The notes under the pieces are model-generated. The model did no database searches. It saw only the letters and a list, made by a program, of their open reading frames with translations, and was not told the origin of the DNA. A program made the translations under genes and the position numbers. 64,000 bases of DNA from Acanthococcus lagerstroemiae (lineage: Eukaryota > Arthropoda > Insecta > Hemiptera > Eriococcidae): positions 19,861,312 to 19,925,311 of the forward strand of contig CM063113.1 in NCBI GenBank assembly GCA_031841125.1. The letters are read 5' to 3'. Shown here piece after piece: positions 1 through 9,940 of the stretch; within the stretch, counting starts at the first letter, position 1; every line of letters begins with the position of its first letter.

Positions 1-1140
1 ACGGCGCATATAAATAATTGAAGACTCAAGCTGATCGCTGGTGTTGCAGCTGAATTTTTAAAAAGCTAAAAACACACTGCCAGGTCGGCGTGCGTGCTTT
101 CGCGTTCATTTTTAAGTACGCTCCTTCTTCGATATATGTACCTACGCGTGCTGAACCGATAATTATGCAGTCTCGAAAAATAAATTGAATATAAAAGCTT
201 TTTTAGGTATTCGTATTTTCAGTCCTCGTTCGCTCGTTTGTTGCTCGCCCTCTCGTGCTCCTCGTTCGTGTAGGGTGTATATATAATATACATGTATATT
301 AGTCCTTGTTTAAAAAGTAATAATAATAATAAAGAATGAAAAAGAAAGTACTAACAGGTACACGAGTGAGGGAAAATGAGGGAAAAGAAAAAAAGAAAAA
401 ACTGGCAGAAGTAACATAATTTTGAGGAACGGCGGAGCTATTAACGCGACTCGAAGTGAAAAATTCGGTTAAGCGAGATTTACGATGATCTTAATGAAGT
501 TTAAGAAAGGGGGAAAAAAAATATACATGAGCTGTGTGTATTATGTTTTGGAATGTTGCGCAACATTATGCTCTATTTTCTGACGACGATTACGCCTAAT
601 AGTGTTCGCACGGAAAGTCAGAAAGGTCGTTGCCAATGACCTCTTTCGTCTATCGTCGACATAGTCGTTTATGTGGATATAGAGCTCAGCTTCTTAATGT
701 CTGTAATGGGTCGGCTTTTGAGCGACCGCAGATATACGCGCACCTTTGAACGCGGATTTTCTGTGTCGAACATCCGTCTAACTATTTTCGGCTTTGCGGT
801 ATCATCTTGACGTATGCGGTCGTACACCGACCCAGTTACACGGGGCGAAATCACTTGTAAATATTCTCGTTTCGAGTGAATCAGAGCGATTTATGTGACT
901 CACCTGTTAGTCTCCGAAACCGCGGAATGGTGGCGGGTCCATTCCAATTATTCTGTAGTTCGGTGGTTTTCTTGGTGCTCTTCCGTTCGAAAACCTAGTT
1001 ACCTAAAAATCGCAGTATCAGAATAGAAGCCTCTGAACTTCGATATGGCATTAATTAAAAAGTCTGCTTCTTGGAATCCTCAGTCAGGCTTGTGAAGTAA
1101 TTCAGCCACCCAGAATGACAGCCATTATTATTACACACTA
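1..1140. other. Unique DNA, no gene recognised
   Basis: I see no convincing reading frame, RNA gene or transposon here. There is a CTCG-rich stretch near 220-270, a short (AAT)n run near 320-335 and AT-rich sequence around 275-300. It could be intergenic or intronic host DNA. Short open frames exist, for example on the minus strand at 669-854, but that one opens only at a GTG and has no recognisable motif. Confidence 0.4.
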
Positions 1141-1288
1141 GCAGCGCACCACATATCTCTATTCTATCGCTCTATATATGTATAAAAAACCAAAACTCCT
1201 CCCTCCTCCTGAAAAAAAAACTCCTAGGAGCCTGATATCTAAATCCCGGCCTTCGTCTAAGACATAATAGACGTAATCTCTCTATATA

Positions 1289-1752
1289 TTGATCTCCAAG
1301 TTTGAAGACATAACCGACATAATAAGACATAAAAGGACATAATTACCCATAATCTTGAAGATCACAAATCGCTGCGGGTTGCCTAACCTGTCCCTTAATT
1401 GCTCAATTTTTCAAGGGGTAGCCTACCCTCGGGGGGGGGGGGGGAGGTTCATGGTTGTGGAGGAAGCTCCTGAAGGGAGAGGAGGGCCCTGGAAAATTGC
1501 AGGGGCAGATCGCCTACTTTCAAGGACATAATCTGTTCTAACATAAAAGATCTCCAAGTTTTAAGACATAACCGACGTAATAAGACATAAAAAGACATAA
1601 AATGACATAATTACCCATAATCTTCAAGATCACAAGTCACTGCAGGTTGCCTACCCTGCCCCTTAATTGCTCAATTTTCCAGGGGTAGCCTACTCTCAGG
1701 AGGGGGTTCATGGTTGAGAAGGGAGCTCCTGATGGGGAGGAGGGCCCTTGCG
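1289..1752. repeat. Direct duplication of a ~200-bp block
   Basis: The block beginning with GATCTCCAAGTTT at about 1289 recurs at about 1547 with small differences. Both copies run through a series of GACATAA steps, a 'cttaattgctcaatttt' segment and a G-run, into 'ttcatggttg' and 'gagctcctga'. The offset is about 258 bp. Inside each copy the GACATAA motif is itself repeated several times. The first copy contains an uninterrupted run of about 14 G at 1431-1444. The block leads directly into the G-rich minisatellite and may be its founder unit. Confidence 0.75.
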
Positions 1753-2870
1753 GGGGCAGGGCTGTGGACGGAGATGAAGACCCTGGGTGGGGCGGGAGTA
1801 AGAGGACCTGGTGGAGGAGAAAGTACTTGGTGAGAGAGGGGACCTTGGAGAGAAATGGCCGTGGTGCGGAACGGCTGGTGGCGACGTGGGGTCTTGCGGG
1901 TGGGGAGATGTGGTCATGGTTGTGAGAGCTCCATGGTCAGTTATCTTCAAGGGGGTTGGAGGGCCACAGTGAGGACAGGGGCTCTGAAGGGAGATGAAGC
2001 CCAGGGAGTAGTGGTAGGTGAGAGGTCTTCGTGGCGAAGGAAATCCTTGGTGGGAGATGGTGTCCATTGAGGAAGGAGGGGGTAGTGGTGGGTGAGGATC
2101 CTAGAGGGGCAGTAGAATTTTCGTAGATGAAGGCCCGGGGGTGTAAGAGGTACTCATGGTAGAGGAGGGAGCTCCTAAAGGGGAGGAAAACCATGGTAGT
2201 GGCGGGGACTGTAGAGGGAGTTGGAGGCCTCGAGTGGGGGGTGGGTAATGGTGAGTAAGAGGTCCTGGTGGAGGAGAAGTCCTTGGTGAGAGAGGCGGCC
2301 GGGAAGGCGAAAGAAGGCCATGGTGTGGAAGGATCTGGTCCCGGGTAGGTGGTCTTGAAGGGTAGGGTTCACGTGGGGGAGGGGTGGTCATGGTGGTGGA
2401 AGCTCCTGGTTGGAGGACCAGGGGATCTTCGTTGTGGTTGAGCGAGGAGGCCGTAGGGCGATGGAGCCGCGGAAAAGGAAGGCTGTAGAGAGGGACTAAG
2501 GCCGCCATTGGGGAGGCCGTAGTGATGGATGAAGAGGTCTTGGTGGGGGTGTGGTACGTGAACAGAAATGAAGGCCATAGTGGTGTGGGGTGGTTGAAGG
2601 ACGTGGTCCTAATGGAGGGAACTCGGGGTGGAAGAAGGTGATCGGGGGAGACTAGGTGGAGGACTATGGTCATTGTGGGGAAGGAGTTTGTGGCTGAGGA
2701 GGGCTGCGACTGTTGAGGTGTGACCGTGGAGGCGGAGAGCAACCATGGTCAACGAGGGGTTCTGGTGGACGAGGAGGAGGCTCGTGATGAAGAAAGGATG
2801 GAAGGGGGTTGATGGTGGAAGATTGAGGACCGCTGATAGAGGGGAAGCAAAAGAAGTACAAAGCAAACCT
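1700..2870. repeat. G-rich degenerate minisatellite
   Basis: More than 1 kb of strongly purine-skewed + strand sequence is built from shuffled variants of phrases such as 'gagctcctgatggggagg', 'gtcctggtggaggagaag' and 'ccttggtgagagagg'. The units are imperfect and variable in length, roughly 70-150 bp. Because C is scarce on the + strand, long Pro/Ser/His-rich open frames appear on the minus strand, up to 213 codons. They follow the repeats rather than protein constraint, so I do not call them genes. Confidence 0.7.
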
Positions 2871-2889
2871 CAACTCAGGAGCAAACGTT

Positions 2890-3250
2890 TCAGACCAAAC
2901 ACTGAGGACTGTGGCGGTTGAACGAGGCACGAAGCGAGTGACGCCGGGGGGATAGGCCGCGAAGCGGCCAGGGGGAGAAGCCCCCTAGTATATTTAAAAA
3001 AAGAAAGAAAATTACAAAAATTTATAAAGTTTTTATAATTACAGGACCTCCTTCCACACCACATTTTCAGTTTTATAGCTTCCAGGTTGTACTTGGATTT
3101 TTAAATATTATTAAACGAAGTTGTCCACGACAGAGCTACGTATAATTGTCCATGACTGAAGACATACTCGGGTAGATATATCCAACCTTCTCCAGCGTCT
3201 GTCCCTGGGCCTTGTTGATCGTTATACAAAAGGCTAACTTTATTAACTAC
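2890..3250 (-). pseudogene. Helitron helicase C-terminus and 3' end, relic
   Basis: Read on the minus strand, about 3240-3085 encodes the C-terminal motifs of the PIF1-like helicase of Helitrons: LAFCITINKAQGQTLEKVG, then after a one-base shift IYLPEYVFSHGQLY, an in-place valine-alanine-leucine-serine stretch and TTSFNNI. The frame shifts and then decays, so this is a relic. Downstream on the same strand (2990-2925) lies a GC-rich tail with a short hairpin, GGGGG-agaag-CCCCC on the + strand next to CTAGT, followed by further palindromic GC-rich blocks. That resembles non-coding Helitron 3' sequence. The family call rests on the helicase motifs; the exact terminus is uncertain. The more N-terminal helicase motifs at 10870-11883 are on the same strand. 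Confidence 0.7.
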
Positions 3251-3373
3251 GAATGAGTGTTGTTCATATTAATTTTTAATTTGGTATCATTTTAGAAATT
3301 CGCGGGAACGCCTTTAGAGAAAGCAAAACATGGAATTAGTGTTACCATTTAAGCACACAAAATGTTCAATATG
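3251..3373. other. Short spacer between Helitron relic and BEL element
   Basis: About 120 bp separate the last readable Helitron helicase motif from the BEL target duplication. It should be ancestral Helitron or host sequence that continued at 9814 before the BEL insertion. I could not recognise helicase motifs in it with confidence. Confidence 0.4.
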
Positions 3374-3378
3374 AGGGA
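3374..3378. repeat. 5-bp target duplication, left
   Basis: AGGGA directly precedes the 5' LTR and is repeated exactly after the 3' LTR. Five bases fits BEL/Pao integrases, which make 4-6 bp duplications. Confidence 0.9.
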
Positions 3379-3809
3379 TGTTTCCGGAACAACTAGCGCT
3401 CCTAGAGTGTAAAATTAAAAATCTAAGTGTTTCATTTATTTCGATCCGCCATAGGCGGAGGCAACCGTTTATCCTTTTTTCATTCCGCTATGTATAGTTT
3501 TTCTAATTGTAAATAATCATCGTTAATCGTTCTACCGTTACCGTTTTCGAAATTCGACTTTTACTTAAGCATTACCGCACCCGTAGTCTTTCGGAAACTT
3601 TATAATTTTCTGTATTTTCGTTGTCATTCCTACCGAGCACCGCCTCGTTTTAACCTGCATGTTTCGTTTAACTTTCTTATCTACTAATACACCGAATTGA
3701 GTTACCTGCCGAAAAGTACTGTCTACGTTTTTCCGATACCGCCTAACGTGCACCGCGATCTCAGTTCGGAGATTTAACTCCGCGAATCTACCGCCCCCTC
3801 ACCTAGACA
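3379..3809 (+). repeat. 5' LTR of the BEL element
   Basis: The repeat starts TGTTTCCGGAACAAC and ends CACCTAGACA. It appears identical to 9378-9808. It includes a short inverted element, CCGCCATAGGCGG, near 3446. I do not see a canonical AATAAA. A 62-codon antisense frame occurs in both LTRs simply because the LTRs are identical. Confidence 0.95.
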
Positions 3810-3827
3810 TGGTCCTCCGGTCCTCGA
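3810..3827 (+). other. Putative tRNA primer binding site
   Basis: Immediately after the LTR the sequence is TGGTCCTCCGGTCCTCGA. The leading TGG pairs with the CCA end of a tRNA, as expected for a primer binding site. I could not match the rest to a particular tRNA from memory. Confidence 0.55.
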
Positions 3828-4172
3828 TGACTGTCTAATTACAGTCAAGCCAGCTTGTGATTTACGATCAAAAGTAAGCTTTTTAATTTAATACGAGTAT
3901 TACTACCGCGGAAGCATTCCACCAAATTACTCAATACTGATACCGCGGACTGTTTACCGCCAATGCTGTTCATTTGAGTTGCAATCCTGCTTCCACATCG
4001 GCGACAAATTGATCTCCTTCAATCTTCTGAGTTTGAAAGCTGTAGCTAAACCACTTTCTGGTACCAGAACCGGCTTATCATCGCTGCATTCAACCACCGT
4101 ACCAGTTACTACCATTTTCGTCGTTTCGTTTGCCATCGATTTGTAAGCCATTCTGTGAACCTTTTAATCACC

Positions 4173-4694
4173 ATGTCTACCGAAATTACATCTAGTGCCG
4201 CGACCAGAAGACTGCTGAAGCGAAAAATCAACAGAATCAAAGACTTTGTTGCCGAGTGGTCTAAAGCTAACATACAAGATTCCCTTGAAAGATTAGAACT
4301 TTGCAAGCAGGAACTGACCGAATTGAATGAACAATTTGACAAATCAATTTTGTTAGCATTCACTGAGATTACCAGCACTGAAGCGGTTGAAATTAAGAAA
4401 CAAGAAGATGAGCTGTTTAAAGAACAGGATGATACCAAAATTCTTGTCCTATCTCAAATGGCCAAAATCAACGGCCTTTTAAAGAACATGAAACCACCGA
4501 GTAGAGAGTCAATTTGTAACGAATCTACCATTTCGTATGCTGGGGAGTCAGCACCACAACCTGACATACGCCTACCAAAAATCGACATACCTGAATTCGA
4601 TGGCGATCCCAGGAAATTCATGAAATTCAAAAGCATGTTCCAAAACATGATTCATGATGAAGCCAGAATTACCAACGTCCGTAAGCTAGTTTAA
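4173..4694 (+). CDS. BEL gag, N-terminal part, ending at a register change
   Basis: I start at the ATG at 4173 (MSTEITSS...); an upstream GTG is also open but unlikely. The 173-codon product has a basic, coiled-coil-like N-terminus rich in Lys, Glu and Leu. It then enters the DUF1759-type gag domain with the characteristic LPKIDIPEFDGDPRKF motif. The frame stops at TAA 4692-4694, in the middle of that domain. The homologous continuation (KYLQRALVGKAEEF) follows at once in the next frame from 4693, so the stop comes from one extra base near a short T run, not from a natural gag end. It could be a mutation of this copy, an assembly error, or a frameshift site. Most BEL elements have one continuous gag-pol frame, which favours mutation. 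Confidence 0.85.
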   Translation: MSTEITSSAATRRLLKRKINRIKDFVAEWSKANIQDSLERLELCKQELTELNEQFDKSILLAFTEITSTEAVEIKKQEDELFKEQDDTKILVLSQMAKINGLLKNMKPPSRESICNESTISYAGESAPQPDIRLPKIDIPEFDGDPRKFMKFKSMFQNMIHDEARITNVRKLV

Positions 4695-7600
4695 GTACCT
4701 GCAACGAGCTTTAGTTGGCAAAGCTGAAGAATTTCTTCGTGATGTTGACATAACTGATGGTGCCAACTACCCAAACGTCTGGCGCGAATTTTTATCACGT
4801 TACGAGAATAAACGAGTAATAATTCGAGCTCATTTCAACGATTTATTTGCAGTTAAGCAGATAAAGGACGAGTCCGGTCTCCGAAAGATGCTAGATGAAG
4901 TAACATCCAGTCTGCGTGGCTTAAAAGTCTGCGGTGAGAATCCCGACCTGTGGGGTTCAATTTTATGCTACCTAGTGCTGACCAAGCTAGATGAGGTGAC
5001 CAAGCGCGACTTTGAAAACTCCCTCACGGACAAGACTAAGTTTCCACCATTTGAGACATTGAAAAGGTTCCTTGAGAGCCGCGCTACCGCTGCTGACGAA
5101 CGTTCTTTTGTTTTGTCTACCCGTGACAAACAAAAACCACCGCTCAAAATGAACTCTTCAGACAACCACAGCAACCTCAAGAAGTCATTTAGCACTGGAG
5201 TTACCAAATGCGTCGCTTGCAACTCATCGCACTTGTTGCTCGAGTGCAAAGTGTTTTCGGCAAAAACACCATCCGAAAGGTTCGAGCTGATCAAGAAAAA
5301 CCGGTTATGCATCAATTGCTTTGGCAATAACCACAAAACCAGCCAATGTCGTAGTCGCAATTGCAGGACCTGCAATCAGAAGCACCATACCATGTTGCAC
5401 ATTGAGAAACCTACGTCTCAAACGAATTCACAACCCAGTGTTCCTGCTTCTGGCAATGAAGCACCATCTAATCAGCCTGAACCCACAGTAGCCACACAAA
5501 CCTATACAACCACTGTAGGTGGCGAAGTAATTCTTCTACCAACCGCCGTCGTTCGATTTAGATGCGGCACTACCTATGGTAAAGCTCGCCTTCTCATCGA
5601 TAACGCATCTGAGCCAACCATGAGCTCTGATAATTTAATTCGTCGGTATCGTCTACCAACCACCCAATCATCTGCGATTCTGAGCATCAGTGGCGTAGGT
5701 GAAAAACCAGCTGTAAGCACGCGCTCTCTCTCTATAACACTCCTGTCCAGAGTCAACCAATTCCAGTTACCAATCAAGTGTAGTGTTGTGCCACCTGCAG
5801 CCATTAAATATGAAGTTTCAGTTGCTTCATTGGACCTGCTCAAATCCAAAGCAGACCACATCCGGTTTGCTGATGATACCCTACCATATCAAGACGTCGA
5901 CATCATACTTGGTGCTAAGTATGTAGAGAAGTGCCTCCTCAACCAAACCATTGAAGTTGGAGAGGTAACTCTACGGAACTCCGTTTTTGGTTGGTTAGCT
6001 ATTGGGGCTGTTCCTGTCGAAAATGTGGGGACCTCACCATCCACATTTTGCTATGCCCTTTCGTACCATTCAACCATCTCTACCATTGAGGCGCAGCTGC
6101 GCAGATTGTGCGATTCTGACGAGTTTTATGAACCTGAAAACTCTAAAGATGAGCATATCAAATGTAATGAATATTTTGAAGCCACCTACCACCGCAATGA
6201 GAGTGGCAGATTCGTTACTCATTACCCAAAGAAGGCTGACGAAACCGTTCTGTCAGATACCCGCAAGATGGCGTTGAGTTCATTAACCAGAATTGAACGT
6301 CTTCCACCAGAGCTTCAAGCCGAATACCATAAATTTATGGACGAATATGAAAAATTAGGACATGTTTGTTTCTATGATGCAGACACCTATCAGTCAACCA
6401 ACGACTACTTCCTACCACAGTTGCTTGTTGTACGACCTGACAAGTCAACCACCAAAGTCAGAACCGTGTTCCACGCATCATACAAAACCAGATCAGGCAA
6501 GTCATTAAATGACATTTTGATGATTGGGCCTACCTTGCAGATGGATATTTTTGACACCATCGTTCGTTTTCGTCTGCACCCCATCGCATTTGCTGCCGAC
6601 ATCGAAAAGATGTACCGCCAAATTCTGGTCCACCCAGACGACCAGCACCTCCAAAAAATCTACTACCGCTCGTTCCCATCAGCCAAGCTGCAAGTTGGAG
6701 TTCTTCAAACTGTAACTTATGGCACATCACCAGCTTCGTTCATTGCTACCAAGTGCCTTAGCATTCTAGCTGACCTAATTGAGGACTCCAATCCAAAATG
6801 TGCCGATGTAATCAGATCCGACTTCTATATGGATGACCTGATCACCGGTTGCGACACCATTAAAGAAGCCATCGAGTTGCAGAAAGCTGTTAGCAATCAA
6901 CTTTCAACCGCACATTTTCCATTGAGAAAATACTGCTGCAATTCCGAGGAGTTTCTTCAAAGTCTCAACCCATCGCTCATCGAACCAATTGACTACCGAG
7001 ACATCACAATTGGTAACGTCAAACTCCTAGGCTTACGTTGGATACCAAATCAAGATAACATAAGTATTGTCTTGAAAGCTGAGAATTTACCAGCCACCAT
7101 CACCAAACGAATTATGTTGTCGGAAATTGCCAGCATTTTTGATATTGTTGGAATTCTGTCACCTGTAACCATCCGCTCAAAACTCTTGATGCAAGAGTTG
7201 TGGCGGGAGAAGACATCTTGGGACTCTCCTGTACCACCAAAACTTGAAGAAATGTTCCGCAATTACCACTCGGAGCTCACTGAGTTGCTCCAGTTTTCGA
7301 TCCCAAGGCACTATCAATTAATCAACAGCTGTCAACCTTTTGAGCTGTTTGGGTTCTGTGATGCCAGTGATCGGGCATACTGCGCAGTCCTATACATCCG
7401 AGCAGCTTTACCAAACGCTCAACCAACACTCATCTGCGCAAAAACCAAGGTTGCACCTCTCAAACGACCTACCATCCCGCGACTGGAACTGCAAGCAGCA
7501 GTTTTACTAGCCCGTCTCACCCAACGAATTATAAAAACCATTCGTCGAACACCCTCTGAGATTTTTGCATTCTCTGATTCTACCATTGTTCTCAGTTGGC

Positions 7601-9411
7601 TCAACAAACCGCCATCCTCCTGGAAACAATATGTCAGCAACCGCGTGATGTGCATAACACCCATCCTACCGCCTGAAAAGTGGAGGTACATAAACACCAA
7701 GGAAAACCCGGCTGATTTAGCCACTCGCGGAATCACTGCCAAGCAGTTACTGACCAGCGAATTATGGCTGAATGGGCCACCCCTTGTCAACCGCGGAATC
7801 CCTCCGCCATTTAACCAGGTGGAGAATACCATTGAGGTGACTAAGGAGCAGAAAATCGTCTGCCATGCCACCACCGCCTCAGACGAGTGCTCTTTGATTG
7901 CCTATTTTTCATCCTACCAACACCTCATTACCGCTTTTGCTTACGTTCTTCGATTTGCTGAGAACTCTCATGACTCCAAGATCCGTTCTACTCGCTTCAA
8001 ACTGCTTCTGTCACCGGAGGAAGTGAGAAACTCGAAAAATGCGCTTATTCGCTACATACAGCGCTCATACTATCTACCCGAGATACAAACACTGGAAGCT
8101 TCAAAACCTTTTCCGCCAAAGAGTGGTTTGCTTTCACTGTCGCCATTCCTGGATGAAAGTGGCATCCTTCGAGTTGGAGGCCGCCTACGGAAGTCTGATC
8201 TTCCTTTTTCCAAGCAACATCCTATCATCTTGCCAGCCAAATCTCAGTTCCTGGAGCTGTACATTCGTCATCTTCATCAGCGATACTTTCATGCTACCAA
8301 ATCCTTCATCACCACCTTTGTCAACACCGAGTTTTGGATTGTTGGTGGTTTATCACATGCTGTAAAGAAAGTAATTCGCAGCTGCGTCACCTGTACTCGA
8401 TACCGCGGCAAAACTTTGCGGCAGATCATAGGACAGCTACCGCCAGACCGAATTACAGAGTGTGATTCTTTTACCTACACCGGAGTAGACTTTGCCGGAC
8501 CATTTGAGTGTAAATGTACGGGCCATAGAACCACCAAAACGTTCAAGGTCTATATAGCCATTTTTGTATGCATGTCATCAAGAGCCATCCATATTGAGAT
8601 TGTGTCGAGTTTAACCACCACCGCATTTCTTGACTCTCTCAAGCGCTTTGCTGCTCGTCGAGGGTTACCAAAAACCATTTGGTCTGATAATGGTCGAAAT
8701 TTTGTGGGAGCGTCTAACTACCTGGATTTGACTTCGCACGACCTAGCCAAATTTGCACTTTCCGAAGGAATAACCTGGAAGTTCATTCCTCCTCGGGCAC
8801 CAAATCACGGAGGAATCTGGGAAGCCGCTGTCAAGTCGGCTAAGCACCATTTCCGCCGAGTTATAGGAGAGCAAGTCCTGACGTTCGAGGAATACTGCAC
8901 GTTTTTCAGTCAAACCGAGGCTGTTTTGAATTCGCGACCTTTGTGTTACCAAAAAGTCAACGACCAGGAGTATGTGGCGATCACCCCAGCTCACTTGGTC
9001 ATCGGCCGTCCACTTTTGACCGCTATTGATGGAGAGACCCCGCTTTCCACCAGTGTTAATGCCCGCTATGCATTGAGGGAAAATATTTTTCGTTCGTTTT
9101 GGTCTTCGTGGCGAGCTGACTACTTGAACCAGCTGCAAACCAAGTACAAGTGGCGACATCCACACCGCAACCTCCAACCAGGAGACGTCGTATTGATCAA
9201 GGAAGACAACCTGTTACCCAGCTCCTGGCCCGTGGCCGTCGTCGAAGCTGCTCAACCCGATCAGCTTGGAGATGTTCGTGTGGTTCAACTTCGTTCTACC
9301 CAGGGTCCCCGCACCCGCTCTATCCGCCAGCTTGTTCCATTGCCATTGGATGAACCTGGTGGTTCATCGGCCGGGAGTGTTTCCGGAACAACTAGCGCTC
9401 CTAGAGTGTAA
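4693..9411 (+). CDS. BEL gag C-terminus and Pol polyprotein
   Basis: The frame is open from 4693; its first ATG is at 4888, and residue numbers below count from it (1507 residues). Zinc knuckles of gag lie at about 108-171 (CVAC, CINC, CRTC clusters). The aspartic protease active site is LLIDNASEP near 235-243, with Asp 238. Here D-N-A-S replaces the usual D-S/T-G; variation at these positions is not rare in BEL/Pao. Reverse transcriptase spans about 508-690 with YMDD at 647-650. The Pao peptidase-like region follows, and RNase H has its first Asp at 825 (FGFCDASD). Integrase has an HHCC zinc-binding region at about 1130-1190 and catalytic D1201, D1267 and E1312. A DUF5641-type C-terminal domain follows. 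The last 11 codons and the stop lie inside the 3' LTR. No internal stops. Confidence 0.93.
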   Translation, partial: KYLQRALVGKAEEFLRDVDITDGANYPNVWREFLSRYENKRVIIRAHFNDLFAVKQIKDESGLRKMLDEVTSSLRGLKVCGENPDLWGSILCYLVLTKLDEVTKRDFENSLTDKTKFPPFETLKRFLESRATAADERSFVLSTRDKQKPPLKMNSSDNHSNLKKSFSTGVTKCVACNSSHLLLECKVFSAKTPSERFELIKKNRLCINCFGNNHKTSQCRSRNCRTCNQKHHTMLHIEKPTSQTNSQPSVPASGNEAPSNQPEPTVATQTYTTTVGGEVILLPTAVVRFRCGTTYGKARLLIDNASEPTMSSDNLIRRYRLPTTQSSAILSISGVGEKPAVSTRSLSITLLSRVNQFQLPIKCSVVPPAAIKYEVSVASLDLLKSKADHIRFADDTLPYQDVDIILGAKYVEKCLLNQTIEVGEVTLRNSVFGWLAIGAVPVENVGTSPSTFCYALSYHSTISTIEAQLRRLCDSDEFYEPENSKDEHIKCNEYFEATYHRNESGRFVTHYPKKADETVLSDTRKMALSSLTRIERLPPELQAEYHKFMDEYEKLGHVCFYDADTYQSTNDYFLPQLLVVRPDKSTTKVRTVFHASYKTRSGKSLNDILMIGPTLQMDIFDTIVRFRLHPIAFAADIEKMYRQILVHPDDQHLQKIYYRSFPSAKLQVGVLQTVTYGTSPASFIATKCLSILADLIEDSNPKCADVIRSDFYMDDLITGCDTIKEAIELQKAVSNQLSTAHFPLRKYCCNSEEFLQSLNPSLIEPIDYRDITIGNVKLLGLRWIPNQDNISIVLKAENLPATITKRIMLSEIASIFDIVGILSPVTIRSKLLMQELWREKTSWDSPVPPKLEEMFRNYHSELTELLQFSIPRHYQLINSCQPFELFGFCDASDRAYCAVLYIRAALPNAQPTLICAKTKVAPLKRPTIPRLELQAAVLLARLTQRIIKTIRRTPSEIFAFSDSTIVLSWLNKPPSSWKQYVSNRVMCITPILPPEKWRYINTKENPADLATRGITAKQLLTSELWLNGPPLVNRGIPPPFNQVENTIEVTKEQKIVCHATTASDECSLIAYFSSYQHLITAFAYVLRFAENSHDSKIRSTRFKLLLSPEEVRNSKNALIRYIQRSYYLPEIQTLEASKPFPPKSGLLSLSPFLDESGILRVGGRLRKSDLPFSKQHPIILPAKSQFLELYIRHLHQRYFHATKSFITTFVNTEFWIVGGLSHAVKKVIRSCVTCTRYRGKTLRQIIGQLPPDRITECDSFTYTGVDFAGPFECKCTGHRTTKTFKVYIAIFVCMSSRAIHIEIVSSLTTTAFLDSLKRFAARRGLPKTIWSDNGRNFVGASNYLDLTSHDLAKFALSEGITWKFIPPRAPNHGGIWEAAVKSAKHHFRRVIGEQVLTFEEYCTFFSQTEAVLNSRPLCYQKVNDQEYVAITPAHLVIGRPLLTAIDGETPLSTSVNARYALRENIFRSFWSSWRADYLNQLQTKYKWRHPHRNLQPGDVVLIKEDNLLPSSWPVAVVEAAQPDQLGDVRVVQLRSTQGPRTRSIRQLVPLPLDEPGGSSAGSVSGTTSAPRV

Positions 9412-9808
9412 AATTAAAAATCTAAGTGTTTCATTTATTTCGATCCGCCATAGGCGGAGGCAACCGTTTATCCTTTTTTCATTCCGCTATGTATAGTTTT
9501 TCTAATTGTAAATAATCATCGTTAATCGTTCTACCGTTACCGTTTTCGAAATTCGACTTTTACTTAAGCATTACCGCACCCGTAGTCTTTCGGAAACTTT
9601 ATAATTTTCTGTATTTTCGTTGTCATTCCTACCGAGCACCGCCTCGTTTTAACCTGCATGTTTCGTTTAACTTTCTTATCTACTAATACACCGAATTGAG
9701 TTACCTGCCGAAAAGTACTGTCTACGTTTTTCCGATACCGCCTAACGTGCACCGCGATCTCAGTTCGGAGATTTAACTCCGCGAATCTACCGCCCCCTCA
9801 CCTAGACA
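9378..9808 (+). repeat. 3' LTR of the BEL element
   Basis: It appears identical to the 5' LTR. The pol reading frame runs into it and stops at 9409-9411. The sequence just upstream (GGCCGGGAG) is only a weak polypurine tract. Confidence 0.95.
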
Positions 9809-9813
9809 AGGGA
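9809..9813. repeat. 5-bp target duplication, right
   Basis: AGGGA, matching 3374-3378 exactly. Confidence 0.9.
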
Positions 9814-9940
9814 TTTTGTTGAATTTTGATTATTGAATACTCGAAAAACAGCGAACGGCATCATATTCACCATTGAAAATACTTCTGGAAACGTTTTGTG
9901 AAATGCGTAAAACAGGATAGCTGTTCAGTAGTGTTATCAG

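Larger units (their letters stand above)
3374..9813 (+). mobile_element. BEL/Pao LTR retrotransposon, complete and young
   Basis: The element is bounded by AGGGA on both sides (3374-3378 and 9809-9813), a perfect 5-bp target duplication. It has two 431-bp LTRs beginning TG and ending CA, exactly 5999 bp apart. Reading line by line, I found no difference between the LTRs, which implies recent insertion. Internal order is gag, protease, reverse transcriptase, RNase H, integrase, the order used by Metaviridae and BEL/Pao alike; the protease, Pao-type peptidase region and C-terminal domain identify BEL/Pao. The coding region is intact except for one register change at about 4692, inside gag. This copy is therefore probably not autonomous unless that site is bypassed. 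It is inserted among minus-strand Helitron debris. Confidence 0.95.

Noticed and set aside
1708..2866. Long Pro/Ser-rich minus-strand reading frames, up to 213 codons
   Set aside because: They overlap one another in several frames and track the G-rich minisatellite; no motif, and the repeats explain the openness.
3565..3753. 62-codon antisense gene in each LTR (also 9564-9752)
   Set aside because: Perfect conservation only reflects the identical LTRs; no motif or start context.
5590..5620. Dead protease because of D-N-A-S in place of D-S/T-G
   Set aside because: The catalytic Asp is kept and these positions vary in BEL/Pao proteases, so I do not claim loss of function.
4968..9177. Antisense and alternate-frame ORFs within BEL gag-pol
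   Set aside because: Shadows of a strongly supported coding frame.
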